A stretch of 64,000 nt of DNA, from contig NZ_KE386844.1 of assembly GCF_000429065.1 (NCBI RefSeq), positions 309,173-373,172 on the forward strand, read 5' to 3'. Under the pieces are notes generated by a model. The model was not told where the DNA came from, ran no database searches, and worked only from the letters and a program-made list of their open reading frames with translations. The DNA comes from Silanimonas lenta DSM 16282 (GTDB lineage Bacteria > Pseudomonadota > Gammaproteobacteria > Xanthomonadales > Xanthomonadaceae). A program made the translations under genes and the position numbers. Of this stretch, positions 31,556 through 40,018 are shown in pieces (the stretch's first letter is position 1; every line of letters begins with the position of its first letter).

Positions 31556-32446
31556 TCAGACGTCGCCGTCTTTTGACCAGCCTTCACCGGTGCCGCGGTG
31601 GAACACCCGGTCGCTGTCCAGCACCTCGCCGGCCGGGATCGTCGGCTGGCCGGCGAGCCGCGCATAGATCGGCGCGAAATCCGGCCGGGTGGCCTCCATC
31701 AGCGCCTCATAGCTGTCGATGACGAAGTAGGTCTTCTGGTAGGTGTCGATGCGGTAGCGGGTCCGCATGATCCGCTCGAGCTCGAAACCGAGGCGGTTCG
31801 GCGCGGCGCTCTCGAGGCAGTAGATCGACTCGCCCTTCGAGCTCAGGATGCCGGCGCCGTAGATGCGCAGGCCGGCCGCGGTGCGGATCAGGCCGAACTC
31901 CACCGTGTACCAGTAAAGGCGCGTCAACTGCGCCAGCGCCTCCGGGCCGAAGCCATGCGCCCGCACACCGCCCTGGCCATAGGCCTGCATGTAGTCGGCG
32001 AACACCGGGTTCATGAGCAGGGGCACGTGGCCGAACAGGTCGTGGAACAGGTCGGGTTCGGAAAGGTAGTCGAGCTGCTCGGGCCGGCGGATCCACCAGG
32101 TCACCGGGAAGCGGCGATGGGCCAGGTGCTCGAAGAAGGTGAGCTCGGGCAGCAGGCCCTCCACCCCGACCAGCTCCCAGCCGGTGCGCGCGCGCAGCAT
32201 GCGGTTCAAGTCGTCGAACTTCGGGATGCGCTCCTCGCCCATGCCCATGGCGTCCTGGGTGCGCAGGAACTCGTCTTCGGCGCGGCCCACCAGCAATTCC
32301 CGCTGGCGGCGGAACAACTGCGCCCACACCGCATGGTCGGTGGCGCTGTAGCTCGACCAGGGCTGCTCAATGACCGCCGTGGTGTAGACCGGCACGCTGC
32401 CCTTGTCGGTTTGCAGGTGTTCGACGCGGCGTGGCGTGGCGTTCAC
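31556..32446 (-). CDS. phhA: Phenylalanine-4-hydroxylase
   Basis: PhhA converts phenylalanine to tyrosine using oxygen and a pterin, with a non-haem iron. The 296-residue protein has the iron-binding motif HDLFGHVPLL (two histidines), a downstream glutamate in RLYWYTVEFGLI, and QAYGQGG. Length and motifs fit the bacterial enzyme. It is divergent from an Lrp-type regulator, a common arrangement for aromatic amino acid breakdown genes. Confidence 0.96.
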   Translation of the reverse strand: MNATPRRVEHLQTDKGSVPVYTTAVIEQPWSSYSATDHAVWAQLFRRQRELLVGRAEDEFLRTQDAMGMGEERIPKFDDLNRMLRARTGWELVGVEGLLPELTFFEHLAHRRFPVTWWIRRPEQLDYLSEPDLFHDLFGHVPLLMNPVFADYMQAYGQGGVRAHGFGPEALAQLTRLYWYTVEFGLIRTAAGLRIYGAGILSSKGESIYCLESAAPNRLGFELERIMRTRYRIDTYQKTYFVIDSYEALMEATRPDFAPIYARLAGQPTIPAGEVLDSDRVFHRGTGEGWSKDGDV

Positions 32447-32558
32447 GGGCGGCTCCGGGGTGGGGATTCAGCCCCTACTGTGGCGCGGAAACCGGGAAAC
32501 GGGGTTGCGTTGTGCGACAGTTTCCGTGATTTCGTGCAATGATCGTGCGCCAATAGCC

Positions 32559-32999
32559 ATGAACGCGCTCGACCGTACCGATCTTGCCATCCTCCGCGCC
32601 CTCGAGGCCGAAGGCCGGCTCAGCAATGTGGAACTGGCGCAGCGGGTGAGGCTCTCGCCCTCGGCCTGCCTGCGCCGGGTGCAGCGCCTGGAGGCCCAGG
32701 GCGTGATCGCCGGCTACCGCGCCCTGCTCGATCCGGCCAAGCTTGGCCTCGGCCTGCACGCCTTCGTGCGCGTGCAGCTGAAAAGCCATGGCGCCGAGGA
32801 CATCACCCGCTTCGCCGCCGACATCCGCGCCTGGGACGAGGTGGTGCGCTGCCACGCCCTCACCGGCGACATGGACTACCTGATCGAAGTGCGCGTGGCC
32901 GACCTCGAGCATTTCTCGCGTTTCCTGCTCGACCGCCTGCTGGCCGGCGGCCAGGTGGCCGACGTCAACACTTCCTTCGTGCTGCGGGCGGTGAAGTAG
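32559..32999 (+). CDS. Lrp/AsnC family transcriptional regulator
   Basis: From ATG 32559 the protein has 146 residues: an N-terminal winged helix-turn-helix (DRTDLAILRALEAEGRLSNV, LSPSACLRRVQRLEAQGVI) and a C-terminal RAM ligand-binding domain (CHALTGDMDYLIEVRVADLE). Lrp-type proteins sense amino acids and often control a divergent neighbour, so it probably regulates phhA in response to phenylalanine or tyrosine. The 112-bp shared gap should hold both promoters. Confidence 0.93.
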   Translation: MNALDRTDLAILRALEAEGRLSNVELAQRVRLSPSACLRRVQRLEAQGVIAGYRALLDPAKLGLGLHAFVRVQLKSHGAEDITRFAADIRAWDEVVRCHALTGDMDYLIEVRVADLEHFSRFLLDRLLAGGQVADVNTSFVLRAVK

Positions 33000-33112
33000 C
33001 GACCGGGGCGATCGTCCCGGCCGGGTCGCCCGCTTGACGGATGCAGGGGGTGGGGGGGCTATAACTTCGTGCCGACACCGTCGTCGGTGAGACAATGACA
33101 TGGAGTTGTTTA

Positions 33113-33247
33113 ATGCGAACCAACGTGGTTCTCGCGGTAGCGATAGCAGTGTTTTGCTCTCCGTTCGCATTCGCGAACGACTCAGGTCCAATACCCCCAC
33201 CGACGAGACCGCCCTGCGCGAGCTGCGCGAGCGCAGCCTCGGGCTGA
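33113..33247 (+). CDS. Short secreted-peptide frame at a sequence junction
   Basis: An ATG at 33113 opens a 44-codon frame with a convincing signal peptide (NVVLAVAIAVFCSPFAFAND) that then runs through proline- and cysteine-containing residues to a stop at 33247. The DNA here (about 33060-33180) is visibly poorer in GC than its surroundings. From about 33180 onwards another frame carries permease sequence, so this looks like the 5' end of an unrelated gene joined to a permease remnant rather than a complete gene. Confidence 0.35.
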   Translation: MRTNVVLAVAIAVFCSPFAFANDSGPIPPPTRPPCASCASAASG

Positions 33248-34103
33248 CCCGCGCCGATGCCGAGGCGGCCTTGCAGGTGGTGCCCGGGGCACGCGAGGCC
33301 GCGGCCGAGAAGCGCCTGCGCACCGATGGCGTGCACAGCGAGCTGCGGCCTCCGATGCCCAGCTCGCCGGCGTCAGCCCGGGCTTCTTCGCCCTTGCCTC
33401 GCTCTCCGTGGCCGAGGGCCGCGCCCTTTCGGCAGAAGACGAACAGCGCCTCGCGCCGGTGGCGGTGCTCGGCCACCAGGCGGCGCGCAGCCTGTTTCCG
33501 GGCGGTAGCGCCGTGGGCCAGTGGATCAAGGCCAACCATGTCTGGCTGGAAGTGGTGGGCGTGCTGGCCGACCGCGACCCCTCGGCCGATGCCTTCGAGG
33601 GCGTGCAGTTCGGGCTGGAGAGCAACCGCGTGTTCGTGCCCCTGGCCACCGCGCTCTCGCGTTTCGGCAGCCCGTCGCTGCAGGACGAGCTCGACCGCTT
33701 CCTGCTCAAGCTGGAACGTCCCGAGGGCATCGAAGCCGGAGCGCGGGCGCTCGCCGAGCTCATCCGCCAGCGCCATGCCGGGGCCAATGACTTCCGTCTC
33801 GTGGTGCCGGCCCAGCTGTTCCAGCAGTACCAGCAGACCCAGCGCATCTTCCAGATCGTGATGGGTGCCATCGCCGCCGTGTCCCTGCTGGTGGGCGGCA
33901 TCGGCATCATGAACATCATGCTCGCCAATGTGCTGGAGCGGCGCCGCGAGATCGGCCTGCTGCGCGCGCTCGGCGCCCGCCACGAGGACATCATCGCCCG
34001 CTTCCTGCGCGAGGCCGCCGCCATCTGCGTGGCCGGAGCGCTGCTCGGTCTGCTGTTCGGCGCGATCCTCGCCTATGCCATCGCCGCGCTGCGCACCGAC
34101 TGA
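33180..34103 (+). pseudogene. Broken MacB-like ABC transporter permease remnant
   Basis: The region encodes the C-terminal half of a MacB/FtsX-type permease: part of the periplasmic domain (GVSPGFFALASLSVAEGRAL, VWLEVVGVLADRDP) and the last membrane helices (GIGIMNIMLANVLERRREIG and LLRALGARHEDIIARFLREA). The N-terminal membrane helix and much of the domain are missing. The frame shifts around 33350: the first part reads TALRELRERSLGLTRADAEA from one frame and the rest continues in another. No ATPase partner lies nearby. It is most likely a decayed gene. Confidence 0.82.
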
Positions 34104-34105
34104 CC

Positions 34106-34900
34106 TTAGTCGCCCTCCGGCGGCGGACGGCGGAAGGCCAGCACGGTGCCGCGTTCCTCCTGCGGCGCGGGCCGCTGCCAGAGCACCGGCACCGCCTCGG
34201 GCCGGGCCGGCTCGTAGGTGCCGGCGTCGATCACCTTGGCCTCCGCCAAGGCCTCGGCGGCGCGCTCCTCCTCCTCCCAGGAATAGAGCCGGCGCGGCGG
34301 CGGCGGATCGAGGCGGCGCCAGCGCCAGGCCGCCAGCAGGCCGGAAAGCGCGCCGCCGGCGTGCATCTCCCAGCTCACCCGCCACTCCTGCGGCAGCACC
34401 GTGAGCAGCATGCCGCCGAACAGCATCACCGCCACCATCGCCGCCACCACGGCGGGGCGGTCGCGGCGCAGCAGGGCCAGGACGAACAGGGCGAAAAACA
34501 GGGCATGCACCAGGCCCGAGGCGCCGAGGTGGATTGAGGGCCGACCGAGTAGCCAGGTGAACAGGCCGGCGCCCAGCCAGCCGGCCAGCACGATCCGCGA
34601 TGCCGCCTTCGGGTAGACGCTGGAGACGAGGGTGCCGAGCACCACGAGGGCGAAGGCATTCGAGAGCAGATGCCCGGCATCGGCGTGCAGCAGAGGCGCG
34701 GCGAGCAGGCCGGACAGGCCGGGCAGGCTGAGCGGCACCACCCCAAGACCTCGGAGGCCGGGCCAGGCGATGCTGAGTACCTGCATGACGCCCAGCAGGG
34801 CGACGAAGCCCAGCCAGCCCAGCAGGGCGCCCTGCAGGCGCCGGCGCTGGGTCTGGGCGAGCTGGCGGGGGTCGAGGTCGGGGGTGGGGGTGGCGTCCAT
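34106..34900 (-). CDS. Rhomboid family intramembrane serine protease
   Basis: From ATG 34900 the protein has 264 residues with about six membrane helices. The catalytic serine is in HLGASGLVHA and the histidine in SWEMHAGGALSGL; the HADAGHLLSNA motif is also typical. After the last helix comes an 80-residue cytoplasmic tail rich in proline and charged residues. It should cleave membrane proteins within the bilayer. The frame opens earlier at 35026, but that extra sequence is not family-like. It is divergent from a diguanylate cyclase. Confidence 0.92.
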   Translation of the reverse strand: MDATPTPDLDPRQLAQTQRRRLQGALLGWLGFVALLGVMQVLSIAWPGLRGLGVVPLSLPGLSGLLAAPLLHADAGHLLSNAFALVVLGTLVSSVYPKAASRIVLAGWLGAGLFTWLLGRPSIHLGASGLVHALFFALFVLALLRRDRPAVVAAMVAVMLFGGMLLTVLPQEWRVSWEMHAGGALSGLLAAWRWRRLDPPPPRRLYSWEEEERAAEALAEAKVIDAGTYEPARPEAVPVLWQRPAPQEERGTVLAFRRPPPEGD

Positions 34901-35025
34901 CCCGGCATCGTGGGGGCGTTGCGCCCGGGCGCAAGCCACGCCGCGTGAACGCGGCCCGGGGCCACGGGGTGGGCCGGGCGGCGGGGCCGGGCCATGGCGT
35001 GACGTGCCGCCCGGGCAGGAGGACA

Positions 35026-36216
35026 ATGGCGGCTCGCGGAGCGAAAAGGATCTCGCGCGTGAGCCTGGACCTGATGAGCCTGATGCTGGTGTCGACGGCC
35101 CTGTGCCTGCTGATGGCCGGCCTGATCGGCTATGTGCGCACCGCCTTCCCGCGGCGCTACCGGGCGCCGCTCGGGGCCTGGGCCCAGGCCCTGGTGCTGC
35201 AGGCTCTTGGCTGGGGCGCCTTCGTCATGCGCGGGCAGTGGCCAGATGCGGTGACGGTGATGCTGGCCAATGTGCTGCTGCTCGCCGGCATGCAGCGCCT
35301 CGACCATGCCATCGCGCTTTACTTCGCCCGCCCGGTGCCCTGGCGCCGCGACTTCGCCTTGCTGGGCGCTGCTTCTGTCTGGCTGCTGTTCTTCCTCTGG
35401 ATCGCGCCGGACTACACCCTGCGCCTCGTCGGCATGACGGGGCTGATCGCCGTGCCGCTGCTGCATGCCATCGCCACCCTGCTGCGCCGCGGGCGCCGGC
35501 CCTATCCGCCGGCCCTGCGCATCGTCGTGCTGTTCCTCGCCCTGCCGGTGGCGGTGCTGCTGCTGCGGGCGCTGAAGCAGCTCTTCGGTACGCCGGTGGA
35601 TTCGATCGTGGCCCATGACCCGGTCCAGATCGCCCTGCACCTCACCGCCGCCCTGGCGCCGGTGGCCACCGCGCTCGGCTTCGTGCTGATGGTGGCGAGC
35701 CGGCTGCAGGCAGAGCTGGCCGAGGCCGCCGATACCGATCCGCTCACCGGGCTGGCCAACCGTCGCCGCGTCGAGGCCCTGGCCCGGCCCTGGGTGGAGG
35801 ATCCCGAGGGCGCGCTCTCGGCCCTGATGATCGACGTCGACCACTTCAAGCGCGTCAACGACCAGTACGGCCACGACGCCGGCGACGAGGCCCTGGTCTG
35901 GCTCGGTAGCCATCTGCGGGTGGAGGCCCGGGCCAGCGACCTCGTGGGCCGGCTCGGCGGTGAGGAGTTCGTGATGCTGCTGCCCGGCACCCGGCTGGCC
36001 GAGGCCCTGGTGCTGGCCGAACGCCTGCGCGCCACGGTGGCGGCCACGCCGGCCGATCTCGGCGGCGGCATCGAATGGCCGCTCACCATCTCGGTCGGAG
36101 TGGCCGAGCGCCGCCCCGGCGACACCGAAGTGCGCTCGCTGCTGCGCCGCGCCGACGATGCCATGTACGAGGCCAAGCGCAGCGGCCGCAACCGCGTGGT
36201 GCGGGCACCCGACTGA
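35026..36216 (+). CDS. Membrane diguanylate cyclase (GGDEF)
   Basis: From ATG 35026, just after a strong AGGAGG, the protein has 396 residues. It has about six membrane helices (residues 20-235, no recognised sensor name) and a C-terminal GGDEF domain (DTDPLTGLANRRRVEALARP, DVDHFKRVNDQYGHDAGDEA). The active site LGGEEF and the inhibitory RxxD (RASD) are intact, so it should make c-di-GMP with product inhibition. It stands alone between a rhomboid gene and a methyltransferase gene. Confidence 0.92.
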   Translation: MAARGAKRISRVSLDLMSLMLVSTALCLLMAGLIGYVRTAFPRRYRAPLGAWAQALVLQALGWGAFVMRGQWPDAVTVMLANVLLLAGMQRLDHAIALYFARPVPWRRDFALLGAASVWLLFFLWIAPDYTLRLVGMTGLIAVPLLHAIATLLRRGRRPYPPALRIVVLFLALPVAVLLLRALKQLFGTPVDSIVAHDPVQIALHLTAALAPVATALGFVLMVASRLQAELAEAADTDPLTGLANRRRVEALARPWVEDPEGALSALMIDVDHFKRVNDQYGHDAGDEALVWLGSHLRVEARASDLVGRLGGEEFVMLLPGTRLAEALVLAERLRATVAATPADLGGGIEWPLTISVGVAERRPGDTEVRSLLRRADDAMYEAKRSGRNRVVRAPD

Positions 36217-36260
36217 GTCATGGCGACCAGGGAAGGCGCCGCGCCGCGTACACTGAGGCG

Positions 36261-37448
36261 ATGAATGCACCCGCCGAGAACCCTGTCGTCCGCCTGAAGA
36301 TCGAGCGCCGCTCGAACCATCCCTGGATCTTCCAGAAGATGGTGGAAAAACCGCCCACCAAGCCCAGGCCGGGAAGCCTCGTCGAGGTCTACGATCGCGA
36401 TGGTGCCTGGTGCGGCCGCGGCTTCTACAACGGCCATTCGCGCATCGCGCTGCGCCTCCTCACCACCGATCCAGACGAGACCATCGATGCGGCCTGGTTC
36501 CGCGCCAAGATCGCCGCCGCCGTGGCCCTGCGCCGTGAGGTGCTGCGGCTCGATGCGGTGAGCGATGCCTGGCGCGTGGTGCATTCCGAGGGCGACGGCA
36601 TCTCCGGCCTCGTGGTCGACCGCTACGGCGAGCTGCTGGTGGTGGAGTTCTTCTCCGCCGGCGCCTTCCGCCACCGCGACTGGATCTTCGCCGCCCTCGA
36701 GGCCGAATTCCCGGGCTGCCGGATCTGGAGCTTCGCCGACGAGCATGTGCAGAAGCAGGAGAGCTTCGACTGGCATCCGCGCGAGGCCCCGGCGCCAGTG
36801 GTGATCACCGAGCACGGCATCCGCTTCCGCGCCGCCCCGGGAAGCGCGCACAAGACCGGCTTCTTCGCCGACCAGCGCGAGAACCGCGAATGGCTCTCGC
36901 AGCGGGTCGCGGGCAAGACCGTGCTCGACCTGTGCTGCAATACCGGGGGCTTTGCGGTGTACGCGGCGGCGCGTGGGGCCGCCGAGGTGGTGGGCGTCGA
37001 CATCGACGAGGAGGTCATCGCGATTGCCCGCCAGAACCTCCGGTTGAACCCGCAGGCCGCGGCGGCGAAGACGCGCTTCGTCCATGCCGACATCTTCCCC
37101 TGGCTGCGCGATGCCGCCGCCCGCGGCGAGGCCTATGACGTCGTCATCCTCGACCCGGCGAAGATGACCCGCGACCGCGAGCAGGTGATCCCGGCGCTGA
37201 AGAAGTACCTCGACATGAACAAGCTGGCCCTCGGGGTCTGCAAGCCGGGCGCGCTGTTCGCCACCTTCTCCTGCACCGGCCTCGTGGGCGAGGAGGGGTT
37301 CCTCGACATGCTGCGCCGCGCGGCCTTCTACGCGAACCGCACCGTGCAGGTGATCAAGGTGGCCGGCGCCGGGCCCGACCATCCCTGGCTGGCCCATGTG
37401 CCGGAGAGCCGTTACCTCAAGGCGGTGTTCTGCCGCGTGCTGGACTGA
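36261..37448 (+). CDS. RlmI-like class I rRNA cytosine methyltransferase
   Basis: The 395-residue protein matches E. coli RlmI (396), which methylates C1962 of 23S rRNA. An N-terminal PUA-like part (SNHPWIFQKMVE, GSLVEVYDRDGAWCGRGFYN) precedes the SAM-binding motif VLDLCCNTGGFAVYAAARG, an ILDPAKM motif and FSCTG with the likely catalytic cysteine. The DPAKMTR motif differs from DPPKF of RlmI, so the exact target is uncertain. A -10-like TACACT ends 6 nt before the ATG. Confidence 0.88.
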   Translation: MNAPAENPVVRLKIERRSNHPWIFQKMVEKPPTKPRPGSLVEVYDRDGAWCGRGFYNGHSRIALRLLTTDPDETIDAAWFRAKIAAAVALRREVLRLDAVSDAWRVVHSEGDGISGLVVDRYGELLVVEFFSAGAFRHRDWIFAALEAEFPGCRIWSFADEHVQKQESFDWHPREAPAPVVITEHGIRFRAAPGSAHKTGFFADQRENREWLSQRVAGKTVLDLCCNTGGFAVYAAARGAAEVVGVDIDEEVIAIARQNLRLNPQAAAAKTRFVHADIFPWLRDAAARGEAYDVVILDPAKMTRDREQVIPALKKYLDMNKLALGVCKPGALFATFSCTGLVGEEGFLDMLRRAAFYANRTVQVIKVAGAGPDHPWLAHVPESRYLKAVFCRVLD

Positions 37449-37494
37449 GCGCGGTTTCGCGCCCCGGCGACGGCGACGGCGCTTGAATGCCGGC

Positions 37495-38100
37495 ATGGAC
37501 AGCCGCGACCTGCCCGAACCCTCCCTGCCCGGTGTGCTCGACCGCTGCTGGGCCCTGCTCGCCGAGGGCCAGCGCCTGCGCCATTCGCCCTTCCATCAAG
37601 GGGTACTGGGCACGCTGAGCCGCCGTGGCCCGGCCACCCGCTACGTGGTGCTGCGGCAGGTGGACCGCGAGCAGGGCGTGCTCGGCTTCCACACCGATCG
37701 GCGCAGCGAGAAGTGGGGCGAGATCGAGCGCGACCCGCGGGTATCGCTGTGCTTTTTCGGCCAGGGGCAGCAGATCCGCGCCGAGGGCCTCGCCCGTCGC
37801 CATGCCGGGGATGCGCCGGCCGAACTGGCCTGGAAGCGCACCGGCCTGATGTCGCGCCGCTGCTACCTTGCCACGCCGGGGCCGGGCACGGTGCTGCCCG
37901 GGCCTGGCAGCGGCCTGCCCGCGCCTCTGGCGACCCGCCGCCCGGAGGAGGCCGAAAGCGCCGCCGGCTGGGTGCATTTCGGCCTGGTGCAGGTGGTGCT
38001 GGCACGGCTCGAATGGCTCAACCTCGCCTTCGAAGGGCACCGCCGCGCCCGCTTCGTCCGCGAGGGCGGGCGCTGGCGCGGGGAGTGGTGCGTGCCCTGA
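37495..38100 (+). CDS. Pyridoxamine 5'-phosphate oxidase-like FMN-binding protein
   Basis: The 201-residue protein has a PNPOx-like split-barrel fold: RYVVLRQVDREQGVLGFHTD, RRSEKWGEIERDPRVSLCFF and the later GWVHFGLVQVVLARLEWLNL. It likely binds FMN and may act as a small oxidoreductase. It is not PdxH, as the pyridoxal-binding end is different. A TTGAAT ends 6 nt before the ATG, so the mRNA may be leaderless. Confidence 0.83.
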   Translation: MDSRDLPEPSLPGVLDRCWALLAEGQRLRHSPFHQGVLGTLSRRGPATRYVVLRQVDREQGVLGFHTDRRSEKWGEIERDPRVSLCFFGQGQQIRAEGLARRHAGDAPAELAWKRTGLMSRRCYLATPGPGTVLPGPGSGLPAPLATRRPEEAESAAGWVHFGLVQVVLARLEWLNLAFEGHRRARFVREGGRWRGEWCVP

Positions 38101-38143
38101 AGGCCAGCGCCGGCGGCCCATGCCGGCAGCTAGAATCCGCGGC

Positions 38144-38908
38144 ATGGACCTGCCCCTGCGCCCGCTGCTGATCGACTGCCGCATCGAACTGCGCAAGGCC
38201 CTGCGCCAGTTCGACCAGACCGACCTCTGCCACCGCATCGACACTGCGCTGTCGATGCTCGGCAACGAGGCGGCGAAGGCGGGCGCTCCCGACCGGCCGG
38301 CCGGCCCCGTGGCGCCTGCCGAACGCACCGCGCAGCAGGTGGCCTATGCCTGGCAGATGGCCGCGCGCAGCCTGAAGTCCACCCACCCCTCGCTGTATGC
38401 CGAGCTGCAGAAGGAAGTGCTGCGCCTGCTCGATGGCGCCGGCTTCGCCGATGCCAATGCCGAGATCGAGCGCCTGAAGCAGGACCTCGAGGAGGCCGAG
38501 GCCGCGGCCGGTCGCGCCAAGCTGGCGCGGATGAAGGCCACCGGCCAGCTCAACACGGTGTGCAAGGCCCTGGCCGCCGCGGCACCGCAGGTGCCGGAGA
38601 GCGGCGATGCCCAGGCCACCGCCCTGGCGCGGATCGAGGCCCTGGTGAAGGGCCAGGGCGGCCCGGCGGCCGCGGCGGCGGGCGGCGGGGCCAGGCCGGA
38701 AGCCCTCGATCCCGAGGCGGTACCGCCGCCGCCCTTCGTCCTGGAGCTCGTGCAGGCGGGGCAGCGCAGCTTCACCAAGGCACAGCGGGAGTTCGCCGTG
38801 GCCGAGGCGATGATCGTCACCGGCTGGCAGTACACGCCGGTGGAACTGCTGGAGCGCGGCGAGGCCTGGCTGGCCGGCCTGCTGCTCAATCCCGACACCC
38901 AGGCGTGA
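38144..38908 (+). CDS. Unknown helical protein upstream of J-domain genes
   Basis: I do not recognise this 254-residue protein. It is mostly helical: a first domain (LLIDCRIELRKALRQFDQTD), a middle helix (AELQKEVLRLLDGAGFADAN), a predicted coiled coil around residues 107-135 (IERLKQDLEEAEAAAGRAKL), a low-complexity alanine/glycine linker near 175-190, and a C-terminal globular segment (SFTKAQREFAVAEAMIVTGW). A TAGAAT ends 7 nt before the ATG. The stop overlaps the next gene by 4 nt, so it is likely a partner of the J-domain protein. Confidence 0.75.
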   Translation: MDLPLRPLLIDCRIELRKALRQFDQTDLCHRIDTALSMLGNEAAKAGAPDRPAGPVAPAERTAQQVAYAWQMAARSLKSTHPSLYAELQKEVLRLLDGAGFADANAEIERLKQDLEEAEAAAGRAKLARMKATGQLNTVCKALAAAAPQVPESGDAQATALARIEALVKGQGGPAAAAAGGGARPEALDPEAVPPPPFVLELVQAGQRSFTKAQREFAVAEAMIVTGWQYTPVELLERGEAWLAGLLLNPDTQA

Positions 38909-39672
38909 GGCGAGGGGTGCCGGCGCCCGCGCCACCGTCCGGCCTGCTGCAGCGCCTGTGGGAGAGCCCGCAGCGGCTCTCCGACAGCATCCGCGCCTCG
39001 GCCCTGTGGCTGGCGGCGCTCGACGGTCCGCCCGACCTGCGCGAGCTGCACGAGGTGGGCCTTGCTCTCACCCACGAGCCCGAGGGCGTGCCCCTGCAGG
39101 AGATCGCCGAGGCCTTCGCCGCCGATCCGCTGCCGCCCGACCTGCCGCGGCTGTTCCGCTTCCTACGCAGCCAGCGCTCGCCCAAGCGTACCGAGTTCCT
39201 GCTCGATCTCTACCTGCGGGTGGCGGCAGCCGACGGCACGCTCTCGGAGATCGAGCGCCATGCCCTCGTCTTCCTCTCCGACCTGCTCGGGGCCTCGCCC
39301 GCCCTGCTGCGCGAGCGTTTCGAGGCGGTGCTGGGCCTGGAGTTCGAACCGCCGGCCGACCTTTCCGACCCAGCCTGGTTCGAGCAAGCCGAGGCCGCGG
39401 CCGCGGCGCGCGAGGCGCGAGCCCGGCGCCTCGCCCGCGATGCCGCCCTGGCCGCCGCCGCCGAGGCGGCGCGCCGCGAGGCCCTGCTCACCCTCGGGCT
39501 GGCGCCGGGAGCCACGCCGATCGCCATCAAGGCGGCTTGGCGGCGGCTGTCACGGCAGTACCACCCGGACCGCCAGCCACAGGCCGATGCCGCGGCCAGG
39601 GCCAGTGCCGCCGCGCGTTTCGATGCCGTGCAGAAGGCCTGGAAGCAGCTGCAGGAGAGCGGCGATGCGTGA
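38905..39672 (+). CDS. TerB-like/J-domain co-chaperone
   Basis: The gene starts with GTG inside the previous stop (GTGA) and encodes 255 residues. The middle (about 85-150) resembles the TerB/DjlA-type helical domain (FLLDLYLRVAAADGTLSEIE, LSDLLGASPALLRERFEAVL). A charged alanine-rich helix leads to a C-terminal J domain with the essential HPD tripeptide (AAWRRLSRQYHPDRQP), which stimulates DnaK ATPase. There is no membrane helix, unlike DjlA. It overlaps the next gene by 8 nt. Confidence 0.85.
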   Translation: MRRGVPAPAPPSGLLQRLWESPQRLSDSIRASALWLAALDGPPDLRELHEVGLALTHEPEGVPLQEIAEAFAADPLPPDLPRLFRFLRSQRSPKRTEFLLDLYLRVAAADGTLSEIERHALVFLSDLLGASPALLRERFEAVLGLEFEPPADLSDPAWFEQAEAAAAAREARARRLARDAALAAAAEAARREALLTLGLAPGATPIAIKAAWRRLSRQYHPDRQPQADAAARASAAARFDAVQKAWKQLQESGDA

Positions 39673-40009
39673 CCTCTATGCCCGCCTCGGCCTGGGCTTT
39701 GGCGCCGACGAGGCCGCCCTGCGCCGGGCCATCGCCGCCACCCCCGATGCCGAGCTGGCCCGCCGCGCCCGCGCCGTGCTCCTAGTGCCGGAGCGGCGCG
39801 CCGCCCACGATGCCGTGTACCGGGTGGCGCGGCAGCTGCGCGACTGGCGGGTGGAGCTGCTGCTGGAGGACGCGCCGATGGCCAGCGAGCTGGCCGAGAG
39901 CGATCTCGTACGCCCCGATCTACCGGCAGCGCCGCTGCGCCGCGCCGTGCCGTCAGCGCCGGGCGGCGGTCTTGCCGGCCTGCTGCGGCGCTGGCTCCGG
40001 CGCGGCTGA
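39665..40009 (+). CDS. Small protein with a degenerate J-like domain
   Basis: The 114-residue protein begins MRDLYARLGLGFGADEAALR and continues to LLVPERRAAHDAVYRVARQL, which follow the first and last helices of a J domain, but the HPD tripeptide is absent, so it cannot stimulate DnaK by the usual route. The rest is a short acidic and basic tail ending LRRWLRRG. Its 8-nt overlap with the TerB/J gene suggests the two act together, perhaps as a regulatory decoy. Confidence 0.7.
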   Translation: MRDLYARLGLGFGADEAALRRAIAATPDAELARRARAVLLVPERRAAHDAVYRVARQLRDWRVELLLEDAPMASELAESDLVRPDLPAAPLRRAVPSAPGGGLAGLLRRWLRRG

Positions 40010-40018
40010 GGTCGTGTT

